DNA of 64,000 nucleotides from NCBI RefSeq assembly GCF_001618955.1, contig NZ_LVYV01000054.1, forward strand, positions 124,001 through 188,000. The letters are read 5' to 3'. The DNA comes from Tardiphaga robiniae (lineage in GTDB: Bacteria; Pseudomonadota; Alphaproteobacteria; Rhizobiales; Xanthobacteraceae). Of this stretch, positions 54,790-61,825 are shown in pieces. Below the pieces are notes generated by a model. That model made no database searches and was not told the origin of the DNA. It worked only from the letters and a program-made list of their open reading frames with translations. The number at the start of each line of letters is the position of its first letter. Positions within the stretch are counted from its first letter, which is position 1. The position numbers and the translations under genes are program-made.

Positions 54790-55410
54790 TCAGGGCGCGG
54801 GCCAGTTGCATGCTGTCGCTATCTTGCGTCGGACTGAATCCAAGCCGACCAATTGAAACGTACTTTCATATGGCAGACCTTTCCCAACGCGGACCTTAAC
54901 GAGAAGTTGGCTGCCCTCCGGCATTGAGCGGAGCAAGCGAACAACGTCGCCTGGAAAGGCAAGACCTTTCCCCGTTTCTAAAGCCCGCCAGCGCTGTTCA
55001 ACAACTGGCTCTTCGTTGATCCGGTGCGCGACCTTCACCTCGCCATCCGGGACCTGCTTCCAGGATCCCGTTGTGGAAATTATCAACTCCGTGCGATGGG
55101 CGCGACAATGGATGGCGAGCGCGGAGGCAGCATTTTGCGACGCCGCGCGCGCTATCATCAGTGCCTCAATCTGCGGCTGATAATCCACCGGCGAGGTCGT
55201 CTCGCTGATGATCCAGTTCGGACTTTGAGACAACGCGGTATCGGGGGTTTCAGCCATCTCCCCCAACAGCTCGTCGACGCATTTCAATCGCTCCATACCT
55301 TCAAACTGTGAGCAAATCTTCAGACGATCGATGGCGCCACCGGTTTGAGCAAACACCGCCTGGCTCAGAGCTAAGAGCACAGTCAGACCGAGAGCACCCA
55401 CATCCTTCAT
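54790..55410 (-). CDS. Exported VasI/TagO-like protein
   Basis: 206 residues with a Sec signal (ALGLTVLLALSQAVFAQTGG). The mature part begins with a Cys pair in CSQFEGMERLKCVDELLGEM, then IHCRAHRTELIISTTGSW, HRINEEPVVEQRWRALETG, PEGSQLLVKVRVGKGLPYES, and ends IATACNWPAP. This order (CxxxxxxxRLxCxD, RTELxI, RWxxxxxGxxxxFPG, SRLLV) resembles VasI/TagO of type VI secretion loci. No other T6SS gene is in the window, so a different envelope role is likely. Its start overlaps the stop of the gene upstream. Confidence 0.68.
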   Translation of the reverse strand: MKDVGALGLTVLLALSQAVFAQTGGAIDRLKICSQFEGMERLKCVDELLGEMAETPDTALSQSPNWIISETTSPVDYQPQIEALMIARAASQNAASALAIHCRAHRTELIISTTGSWKQVPDGEVKVAHRINEEPVVEQRWRALETGKGLAFPGDVVRLLRSMPEGSQLLVKVRVGKGLPYESTFQLVGLDSVRRKIATACNWPAP

Positions 55411-56429
55411 TGGGATCGTCCCGCTGTTACGGCTTGCGGAAGATCAAGCCATTCCTGCGCCGGCTTAAACCGGCTGAGACTCGGCACGCTGGCGCGCAGG
55501 TTGACCTCTTTCCATTTCGGATCGAAACCGGGGGACTGCAACCGGTCGAGGCGACTAAACAGGTGATCTACAAGGCGCGCCACGCGCCGGTATCGGTCGG
55601 ACTGTTGTGGCCAGTTGTAGGCCGCAAGGATGGTGGGGACTGCAATCGTCGCTATCCGCTCACCCTTCGGCACCAGACTCGGATAGTCCGTCGCGTCGAT
55701 AGACGAAGGAAGATAGTAGTCCTCAAATTTGGCGCCGTATTCGACTGCGAGGAACCTAAATCCGGGATCCCAGCGTCCCTTCAGAAAAGCGTCGACGGGC
55801 TTTGACGTCACAAACACAACGGCTGCGATTTCTCCGCGCTTCATTTGCTCCAATGCTACCTGGTGCGGAATGAACATCTTTTCCACGTTTAGTCCCAGCC
55901 GGCTGAAGATCAGCGGACCGGAATAGGCGGCTGCCGTACCTTGCGTATTGAAATTCACCTTTTTGCCCTTGAGATCTTCGAGCGACCGGATCTCGGGGCG
56001 GACGAATATGTGCAGTTCGGACGGAAAGAGGCTCAGAACGTAGACGATGCGCCGTTCGATAGACGGGACTTGAGCTCTATATTCGTCAAGAGCATCCGTG
56101 TTGATGATCGCCGCATCAACGCCTCTAAGATACAGCAGCGAATTGACGTTTTCCGTTGCTCCGCGCGTCACGATCGGGAGGACGTGAAGCTTATCCTCCT
56201 CGTTTACGACGCGAGCGATCTCTGCTGCGAGACGAAGCGGAGCCCCTTCAATGAGCCCGCCGGCGAGGCCGACAGTCCATGCATTGATGCGCTCTTTCGC
56301 GGCCGTTTCGGTCCTTTTCACCGCCGCCATAGCCTGCGTCTCGCGCGTCGGGAGAGATTGGGCATTGGCGGCCAGTTGCAGCCCGAACGCCGCTAATGCC
56401 ATAGCAAATGAGAACTTGATGAGCGACAT
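55407..56429 (-). CDS. TAXI-family periplasmic solute-binding protein
   Basis: A 340-residue protein with a signal peptide (MSLIKFSFAMALAAFGLQLA, cleavage near NAQS). TAXI-like features: INAWTVGLAGGLIEGAPLRL, LHVLPIVTRGATENVNSLLY, DAAIINTDALDEYRA and LEDLKGKKVNFNTQGTAAAY. TAXI proteins normally feed TRAP transporters, but no TRAP permease is encoded nearby, so this may be an orphan binding or sensing protein. The start MSLIKF was preferred to a frame reaching 56456. It is coupled by overlap to the VasI-like gene. Confidence 0.82.
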   Translation of the reverse strand: MSLIKFSFAMALAAFGLQLAANAQSLPTRETQAMAAVKRTETAAKERINAWTVGLAGGLIEGAPLRLAAEIARVVNEEDKLHVLPIVTRGATENVNSLLYLRGVDAAIINTDALDEYRAQVPSIERRIVYVLSLFPSELHIFVRPEIRSLEDLKGKKVNFNTQGTAAAYSGPLIFSRLGLNVEKMFIPHQVALEQMKRGEIAAVVFVTSKPVDAFLKGRWDPGFRFLAVEYGAKFEDYYLPSSIDATDYPSLVPKGERIATIAVPTILAAYNWPQQSDRYRRVARLVDHLFSRLDRLQSPGFDPKWKEVNLRASVPSLSRFKPAQEWLDLPQAVTAGRSQ

Positions 56430-56477
56430 GCGAGTCTCCATTCTCGGAATGACCATCTACGCGTCACGAGCTGGCTG

Positions 56478-58172
56478 CTATTTCAGCGACTCAATCCTCG
56501 CCTTCGCATCCTCAATGCCGCCCGCCTGTGCCTTTTCATACAGTTCGAGTGCCTTTCTGGAATCACCGAGGACCCCACGTGCGCTCCACGATTTCAGCAC
56601 GCGGGCGTCGTAGGTCTCCGCGAGCATAAAGGCGGCTCGCGCGCTGCCATGTCCAAGAGCGTGTTCAAGCAATGGGCGCGCCCCGCTGATGTCAGCTTGC
56701 CGGAGCAATGCGTTCGCCCGAACAAGCAGTCTCTGTTCGTCCGCCACAGAATAGGGAGCGACACTCGCCAGCACGGTTGCCTCTGATGCCACGGGGACTT
56801 TCGGCTCCACACTTGGCACGGCTTCGCGAGCGGTCGACCGTGCTTGCGGTGGCGTTTCCAACACGGACGATCGTTCCGCATATGAAGCGACGGCCTGAGT
56901 GGAAGCCCACTGCGGCAAGGCGCTCTTTCCCTCGGTCGTCTTCGCACGGGGCTCCGCCGCGCCTTCGTTCCGGCCAGTAGGGGCGGGTTGGCGCGAAGCG
57001 AGAGTCTGAGAAGCACTCACGGCAGCAAGCTGCTGGTTTCGAGCCTCCAGTTGGTTCTTAACAAGAGCAAGCTCCTGCACAAGTGCGTCAGCACGCTCGC
57101 GCTCGCTGGCAAGAGCTCGCTTCTGCTCTGCTGCCGTGGTGTTGCTGGCCTCCGTCACCCGAAGCACCTCAGCGTGTGCCGCCGCGAGACGGCTGGCATG
57201 CTCCTCGATCTGCTGACGCGCCGAGGAGAGCTCGCGGACGACTGCCTCGGTCCGGCTGCGCTCCTTTGCAGATGCGCGCTCTTGTTCGACCTTCGCAGCC
57301 TCGACGATCCGCGCAGCCTCCGGCGTCGCGGCACGCGCCGCGTCGAGTTCGGTCCGGAGAGAGATCAATTCACGCTTGAGGGCTTCCGTGCCGTCTTGCT
57401 GCTGTTTGAGCTGCTGTTCGAGCGCCTGCTTTTGCTCGATCTCTGCCGCGGTGGCTTTTGCGGCGTCCGAAGCTGCGATCCGCACCGTATCGAGTTCCGC
57501 TTGAAGGGAAGCAAGGTCATGGGCGGGCGCGTCTGCCTTCCGCCGCTCCTGCTGTTCGAGCGCCTGCTCTTGCTTGATCTCTGCCTCGGTGGCTTGCACA
57601 GCTTTCGAAATCACGATCCGCGCCGCGTCGAGTTCCGTCCGAAGGAAGGCAAGCTCACGCATAAGGTCGATTGTTTTGTCTCGCTCCTGTTCGAGCGCTT
57701 GCGTTTGCCTGATCCCTACCTCGATGGCCTGGGCAGATTCCTTGCCTGCCACCCGCGCCGTCTCGAGTTCCGCCCGGAGGGTCGCAAGTTCACCCGCAAG
57801 GGCGTCTGCCCTAGCTCGCTCTTGATCAAGCGCGTGTCTTAGCATGGTGTTGGCCGCTTCAGCCGTCGACTGCACCGCATTGAGTTCTGCTCGGGGGGGC
57901 GCGACAAGCGTAGGTGCAAGGGCCTCAGCCCTGTTCCGCTCCCGTTCAACGACCAGCCCCCGCTCCCGTGTTTGAGGGGATTCGGAGGCCTGCGCGCGGA
58001 ATTGGCTTTCACCGCATAGTCCATCCTCCGCAGCCCCAATGAAGACCCACAGGATGCAAGCTCCCGCTGCAGACGAGGCACGCGCAACAGTTCTGCTTGT
58101 TACGCGGGAGCCCTCAACAACTTTGGATCGCGGTAGCCAATGCGATGCTACCTCAATTGCCTGTGACCACAT
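56478..58172 (-). CDS. Long coiled-coil protein with C-terminal Sel1/TPR-like tail
   Basis: 564 residues. A hydrophobic segment at about residues 30-50 (SSAAGACILWVFIGAAEDGL) suggests a membrane anchor or signal. Residues about 70-385 are a repetitive coiled coil rich in Ala, Glu, Gln and Arg, with recurring units such as ELATLRAELETAR, ELAFLRTELDAAR, DLASLQAELDTVR and ELISLRTELDAAR at roughly 40-residue spacing. A Ser/Pro/Ala-rich linker follows, then a C-terminal Sel1/TPR-like helical region (ANALLRQADISGARPLLEHA, SRKALELYEKAQAGGIEDAK). It is the first gene of the three-gene envelope set. Structural or scaffolding role inferred. Confidence 0.78.
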   Translation of the reverse strand: MWSQAIEVASHWLPRSKVVEGSRVTSRTVARASSAAGACILWVFIGAAEDGLCGESQFRAQASESPQTRERGLVVERERNRAEALAPTLVAPPRAELNAVQSTAEAANTMLRHALDQERARADALAGELATLRAELETARVAGKESAQAIEVGIRQTQALEQERDKTIDLMRELAFLRTELDAARIVISKAVQATEAEIKQEQALEQQERRKADAPAHDLASLQAELDTVRIAASDAAKATAAEIEQKQALEQQLKQQQDGTEALKRELISLRTELDAARAATPEAARIVEAAKVEQERASAKERSRTEAVVRELSSARQQIEEHASRLAAAHAEVLRVTEASNTTAAEQKRALASERERADALVQELALVKNQLEARNQQLAAVSASQTLASRQPAPTGRNEGAAEPRAKTTEGKSALPQWASTQAVASYAERSSVLETPPQARSTAREAVPSVEPKVPVASEATVLASVAPYSVADEQRLLVRANALLRQADISGARPLLEHALGHGSARAAFMLAETYDARVLKSWSARGVLGDSRKALELYEKAQAGGIEDAKARIESLK

Positions 58173-58324
58173 CGTGACAACTCAGGTGAGCTTTTATGTG
58201 TGACCATTTTCATGACACAGCCTTCATCGACCGTTTGTCGATGTAGCAATGGAAGTAGTCACAATGAGGTAGGCGCACCATCGCGGCAATTAAGTAGATC
58301 ACGCCTGCATTGCCTGAACTATTC

Positions 58325-58354
58325 TTGACCCGCTTGTTCGCGCACGATTACGCT
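58325..58354 (+). promoter_or_regulatory. Possible sigma-70-type promoter for the DsrE-like gene
   Basis: TTGACC (58325-58330), 18-bp spacer, TACGCT (58349-58354), 46 bp upstream of the ATG. It lies in the 228-bp divergent gap to the coiled-coil gene, where I saw nothing else. Confidence 0.4.
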
Positions 58355-58400
58355 GTAGCGCACACTTGAGCCAGCACTCCAGCACACTCAAGGAAACAAC

Positions 58401-58928
58401 ATGAACAGATCACTCGTCGTCTTCGCCAGCGTGGCCGCCGTTGGGAGTATCTTGGTGCTGAGCACTCAAACCAGCGGCGCTGTAGAAATCAATACTTCTG
58501 CCAAGACTTCTGCCAAAATGAACGTTAACGCCAAGATGACGACTGCGGCCATCCGAACGCAGCCACATCGGCTCGTTGTACAGGTTAACGTCAATGACCC
58601 CGCAACAATGAATCTCGCTCTCAATAACGTCAGCAATGCAGCTCAGCACTACAGCGAGATCGGTCAAAAGGTTGGGATCGAAGTGGTCGTTTTTGGACCC
58701 GGACTGCATATGCTGCGAGATGACACCTCTCCCGTCAAAGCGCGCATCAAATCCATGAGCGAAACCATGCCACAGCTGACCTTTTCAGCATGCGGGAACA
58801 CCCGCGAGAATATGGCAAAAGCTGAAGCGAAAGATATTCCTCTTATCCCGCAGGCCAAGGTCACCAAATCCGGAGTGGTACGGCTCATGGAGCTGCAAGA
58901 GCGAGGCTGGAGCTACTTGCGACCTTGA
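58401..58928 (+). CDS. Exported DsrE-like protein
   Basis: 175 residues: signal peptide (LVVFASVAAVGSILVLSTQT, cleavage near SGAVE), a short Lys/Asn/Thr-rich spacer with repeated AKTSAKMN-type units, then a DsrE/DsrF-like fold (RLVVQVNVNDPATMNLALNN, VGIEVVVFGPGLHML, LTFSACGNTRENMAKAEAKD, PQAKVTKSGVVRLMELQERG). The Cys in FSACGNT is at the usual DsrE position. A role in sulfur chemistry is not established for exported forms. It is convergent with the adenylation-protein gene. Confidence 0.8.
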   Translation: MNRSLVVFASVAAVGSILVLSTQTSGAVEINTSAKTSAKMNVNAKMTTAAIRTQPHRLVVQVNVNDPATMNLALNNVSNAAQHYSEIGQKVGIEVVVFGPGLHMLRDDTSPVKARIKSMSETMPQLTFSACGNTRENMAKAEAKDIPLIPQAKVTKSGVVRLMELQERGWSYLRP

Positions 58929-58983
58929 TCCAGAGGGGGCCTTTGCGATCTGCATCGCCTCGTTCCAATCTGTTGGTCGAAGA

Positions 58984-61713
58984 TCAGGAACAGGACGACG
59001 TGATCGCTCGTTCGATGACCGGTCGGTTGACGGTCAAATGCGGGTCGATAACGAGATCGAGATGGCCGCCAGCAATCGGAATAACCTCCAGTTTTGCAAA
59101 CAGAGAGTCCCATCCGAGGTGTGCTGGTGACCCTCGCCGGTTGCAAAGGAATAGCGTTCCGGTAATTGGCAAGCGAGGTTTGGCACTCGCCACCCAGCGG
59201 CCGAATTCCTGCATCCGGAGAATCTCCTCAAGCTCCAACTTGAGCATGAAGCGGGTGCCGGCCAGGTGCGTCCAGATCCTCGCATCGAGAATTCGGCAGA
59301 ACTTCACCTCCCAGTGAAGTCGAGCAACACATTTTGCGATAGCGCGACACAGCATTCGGTACATCGTAACCCGGTGTGATCTAACTCGCTGCAGCGTACG
59401 TGACAGGGTCTCCCGATAGTCACTCCTGCGGGGGCCGATATTCGTGTCAAGAATGCCCAGAAATTTCACCGACCGGCCTTCCGCAATCAGCCGGGCTGCC
59501 ACTTCAAATGCGACGCCGCCACCCAGTGAATAACCGATTAGACGTATGTCGCCGCGGGGATGAACGGCGTTGATCTGTTCCAGCGCCAACGTCGCCATGT
59601 GGTCAACCGAACCGCATCCAGTCAGGGCGGACGTCAGATCCGGGTAACGGATCGGGATCACGTGAGCCGTCTTGCTCAGCTGTGCCCCGAACGCCGCCAG
59701 ACTCGGGCCGTAACCTATCGAGCCCGGCAACATCACCAGATGAGGCAGGAGTTCCCCGGCGACTTGTTGCCGCTGCGACCGGCCACCTGCAGCGACGATC
59801 TGAATCATATCGGCTGCGCTCATGTCCACCGTGAAGGCTTCCATGTTGAGCTCTTGGCCAACCAGCTCTTCCAGCTCCATCACGCATCGCAGAAGCTTGA
59901 GGGAATCGCCACCTGCCTCGTCCCAGCGGCTGGCAACGTCGGTCGTACCTAGGATCCGCGTCCATACCTGCGCCACCATTTTTTCGGCTTGCTTCACTTC
60001 ACCCGCCCCTGGGGGCTGAGGTGGGCCTGGACCTCTTCGGCTCTCGGTATCCAGCACCTTGAGTTTCGCGACGTCTATCTTTCCGCCGGCGAGGCGCGGA
60101 AGCTCTGCGATTTCATGCAATCTGGTGGGATGCAATGCGGTCGGAAGCGTCTGCCTGATAACGTCCCGAACGTCAGCCGTGAATGTTGCCTTGGCCTCGA
60201 CACCTGGCGATGCAAAAATAATCAGCTCGCTTGAATCGGTGACGATGGCGACGGCGTCGCTCACATAGGGAATTCTGCGTACAACAACCTCGAGTTCAGC
60301 CGGTTCGACACGCCGTCCATTGATTTTGAGCTGACGCCCCTTTCGTCCCAGCATCTGCATCAATCCGCGCGCATCAACAGTAACAAGGTCGCCTGTCGGG
60401 AAGATGCGGCAGCGGTCGTCATCCGGGTCAGGTAATGCAGGGAGCACCTGACCGTTCTCCCAGTAGCCAAGCAGCACATGCACGCCCTTGATGATCAGCT
60501 CCCCAACCTCGCCGGTGGGCACAGGCACTCCGTTGTCGTCGACGACGGCAAACGACATTCCGGGAAGCAAATAGCCAACCGGGGGTATGCTGAAATCGCC
60601 TTCTTTGCAGTCGTCGGGAAGAAACCACTGCGTGCCGGTGGTTTCGGTCGACGAATAGCTGATCTGAATGAAGCAGGAGGGCTTCACGACCTTTCGGACG
60701 AGTGCGACATCCGTCCACAACACCTTCTCGCCGCCGATGCGGACAACCCGAAGCGATTCGAAATCACCGGTATCACTCGCGGCAACCACTGCCCGCAGGA
60801 GAGCGGGAACGATATACGTGATCGTTATCTGCTGCGATCGGATCTGACGCAACACGCCGCGAAGGCCAAGGGCCTCGACATCCGCCATATGCAATCTTGC
60901 GCCGGTCAACAAGGCCGTGAGCATCTCTCTGGTGCCCGCAATGGTCGTAGGGCCGCTCAGAGGCATGAAGACGTCAGTGGCGTCTATGTGGCATGCATCC
61001 GCATATTGCTGGACGCGCTGGAGCAAGCTGCGTTGGCTATTCACAACACCCTTTGGCTGTCCGGTGCTGCCCGAGGTGTAGAGCACGAGGGCAGGTGCAT
61101 CTACCGAGATCGACTCAAGCGATGCGGTATCGCCGGAAAATTCGTTGGCGCGCGTAATATCGATCCAGCGCAGGCCGTCTTCATCGATCCATTTGGTCGA
61201 GCTACTGTCGCCCTGGCCGATCAGTACAGAAATCTGCGCATTTGCAACGATGTGGGCAAGTCGCTGATCCGGATCGCGCGGATTGAGCGGCACCAAGGGG
61301 CGCCCTGCGGCCATACATGCAAGCATGGCGATCGGATGCCAGATCGAGTGGCGCAACAACAGGCCGACGGCTCGCCCTTCGGGAGTCACCGCTGCAATCG
61401 CCCGGGCCAGCGTCAGAACTCTGATCAGAAAATCCGAATATGTGATTTGGCGGGTGTCGTCGCTGATGGCTACGTTGTTCGGAAATCTCCTTGCCACCGC
61501 ATCCAGATGCGTAATCGCGGGCACGCCGGCAAATTCACCCCCCATACGATTGAACGGGCGATCGACAGGCCCGCCCACGTCAAGGGGCAATTCGGGGGGG
61601 GGCATCCAGAGGGCTTCTGCAGGCTCCCTTAAATCTCCGGAAAGTGCGCGCCCGCCAGCGAACGTCTTCGCGCGTTTCGCCAAGGATCCATCGGGAAATC
61701 TCTGAAGTTGCAT
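58984..61713 (-). CDS. NRPS-like adenylation-carrier-thioesterase protein
   Basis: 909 residues from ATG 61713 (a GTG at 61752 is possible). Adenylation domain at about 60-570: LYTSGSTGQPKGVVNSQ, YSSTETTGTQW, PTGDLVTVDARG, GRKGRQLKINGRRVEPAE, and the catalytic Lys in LAGGKIDVAKL. Carrier domain about 600-670 with phosphopantetheine Ser in WDEAGGDSLKLLR. Thioesterase about 680-905 with GYSLGGGVAFE, Asp in GILDTNIGP and His in AGGHLDLVIDP. There is no condensation domain, so it would adenylate, load and release one substrate. The Asp that holds the substrate amine in amino-acid-activating domains aligns with Ile in my hand alignment, suggesting a non-amino-acid substrate. It lies downstream of the kinase-flippase gene on the same strand. 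Confidence 0.85.
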   Translation of the reverse strand: MQLQRFPDGSLAKRAKTFAGGRALSGDLREPAEALWMPPPELPLDVGGPVDRPFNRMGGEFAGVPAITHLDAVARRFPNNVAISDDTRQITYSDFLIRVLTLARAIAAVTPEGRAVGLLLRHSIWHPIAMLACMAAGRPLVPLNPRDPDQRLAHIVANAQISVLIGQGDSSSTKWIDEDGLRWIDITRANEFSGDTASLESISVDAPALVLYTSGSTGQPKGVVNSQRSLLQRVQQYADACHIDATDVFMPLSGPTTIAGTREMLTALLTGARLHMADVEALGLRGVLRQIRSQQITITYIVPALLRAVVAASDTGDFESLRVVRIGGEKVLWTDVALVRKVVKPSCFIQISYSSTETTGTQWFLPDDCKEGDFSIPPVGYLLPGMSFAVVDDNGVPVPTGEVGELIIKGVHVLLGYWENGQVLPALPDPDDDRCRIFPTGDLVTVDARGLMQMLGRKGRQLKINGRRVEPAELEVVVRRIPYVSDAVAIVTDSSELIIFASPGVEAKATFTADVRDVIRQTLPTALHPTRLHEIAELPRLAGGKIDVAKLKVLDTESRRGPGPPQPPGAGEVKQAEKMVAQVWTRILGTTDVASRWDEAGGDSLKLLRCVMELEELVGQELNMEAFTVDMSAADMIQIVAAGGRSQRQQVAGELLPHLVMLPGSIGYGPSLAAFGAQLSKTAHVIPIRYPDLTSALTGCGSVDHMATLALEQINAVHPRGDIRLIGYSLGGGVAFEVAARLIAEGRSVKFLGILDTNIGPRRSDYRETLSRTLQRVRSHRVTMYRMLCRAIAKCVARLHWEVKFCRILDARIWTHLAGTRFMLKLELEEILRMQEFGRWVASAKPRLPITGTLFLCNRRGSPAHLGWDSLFAKLEVIPIAGGHLDLVIDPHLTVNRPVIERAITSSCS

Positions 61714-61825
61714 GACGGTACTCACCGTTGCGGGATGGAGATCGTAGGCCACACGTCGGCTATTGACGTCCTTCGAGTGAATGATAGGGCTGCACCAATT
61801 TTCCTGCCTCTATCCAATTACCAGG

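Noticed and set aside
54790-55410. Evidence of a type VI secretion locus
   Set aside because: Only a VasI-like protein is present; none of the core T6SS genes occurs in the window.
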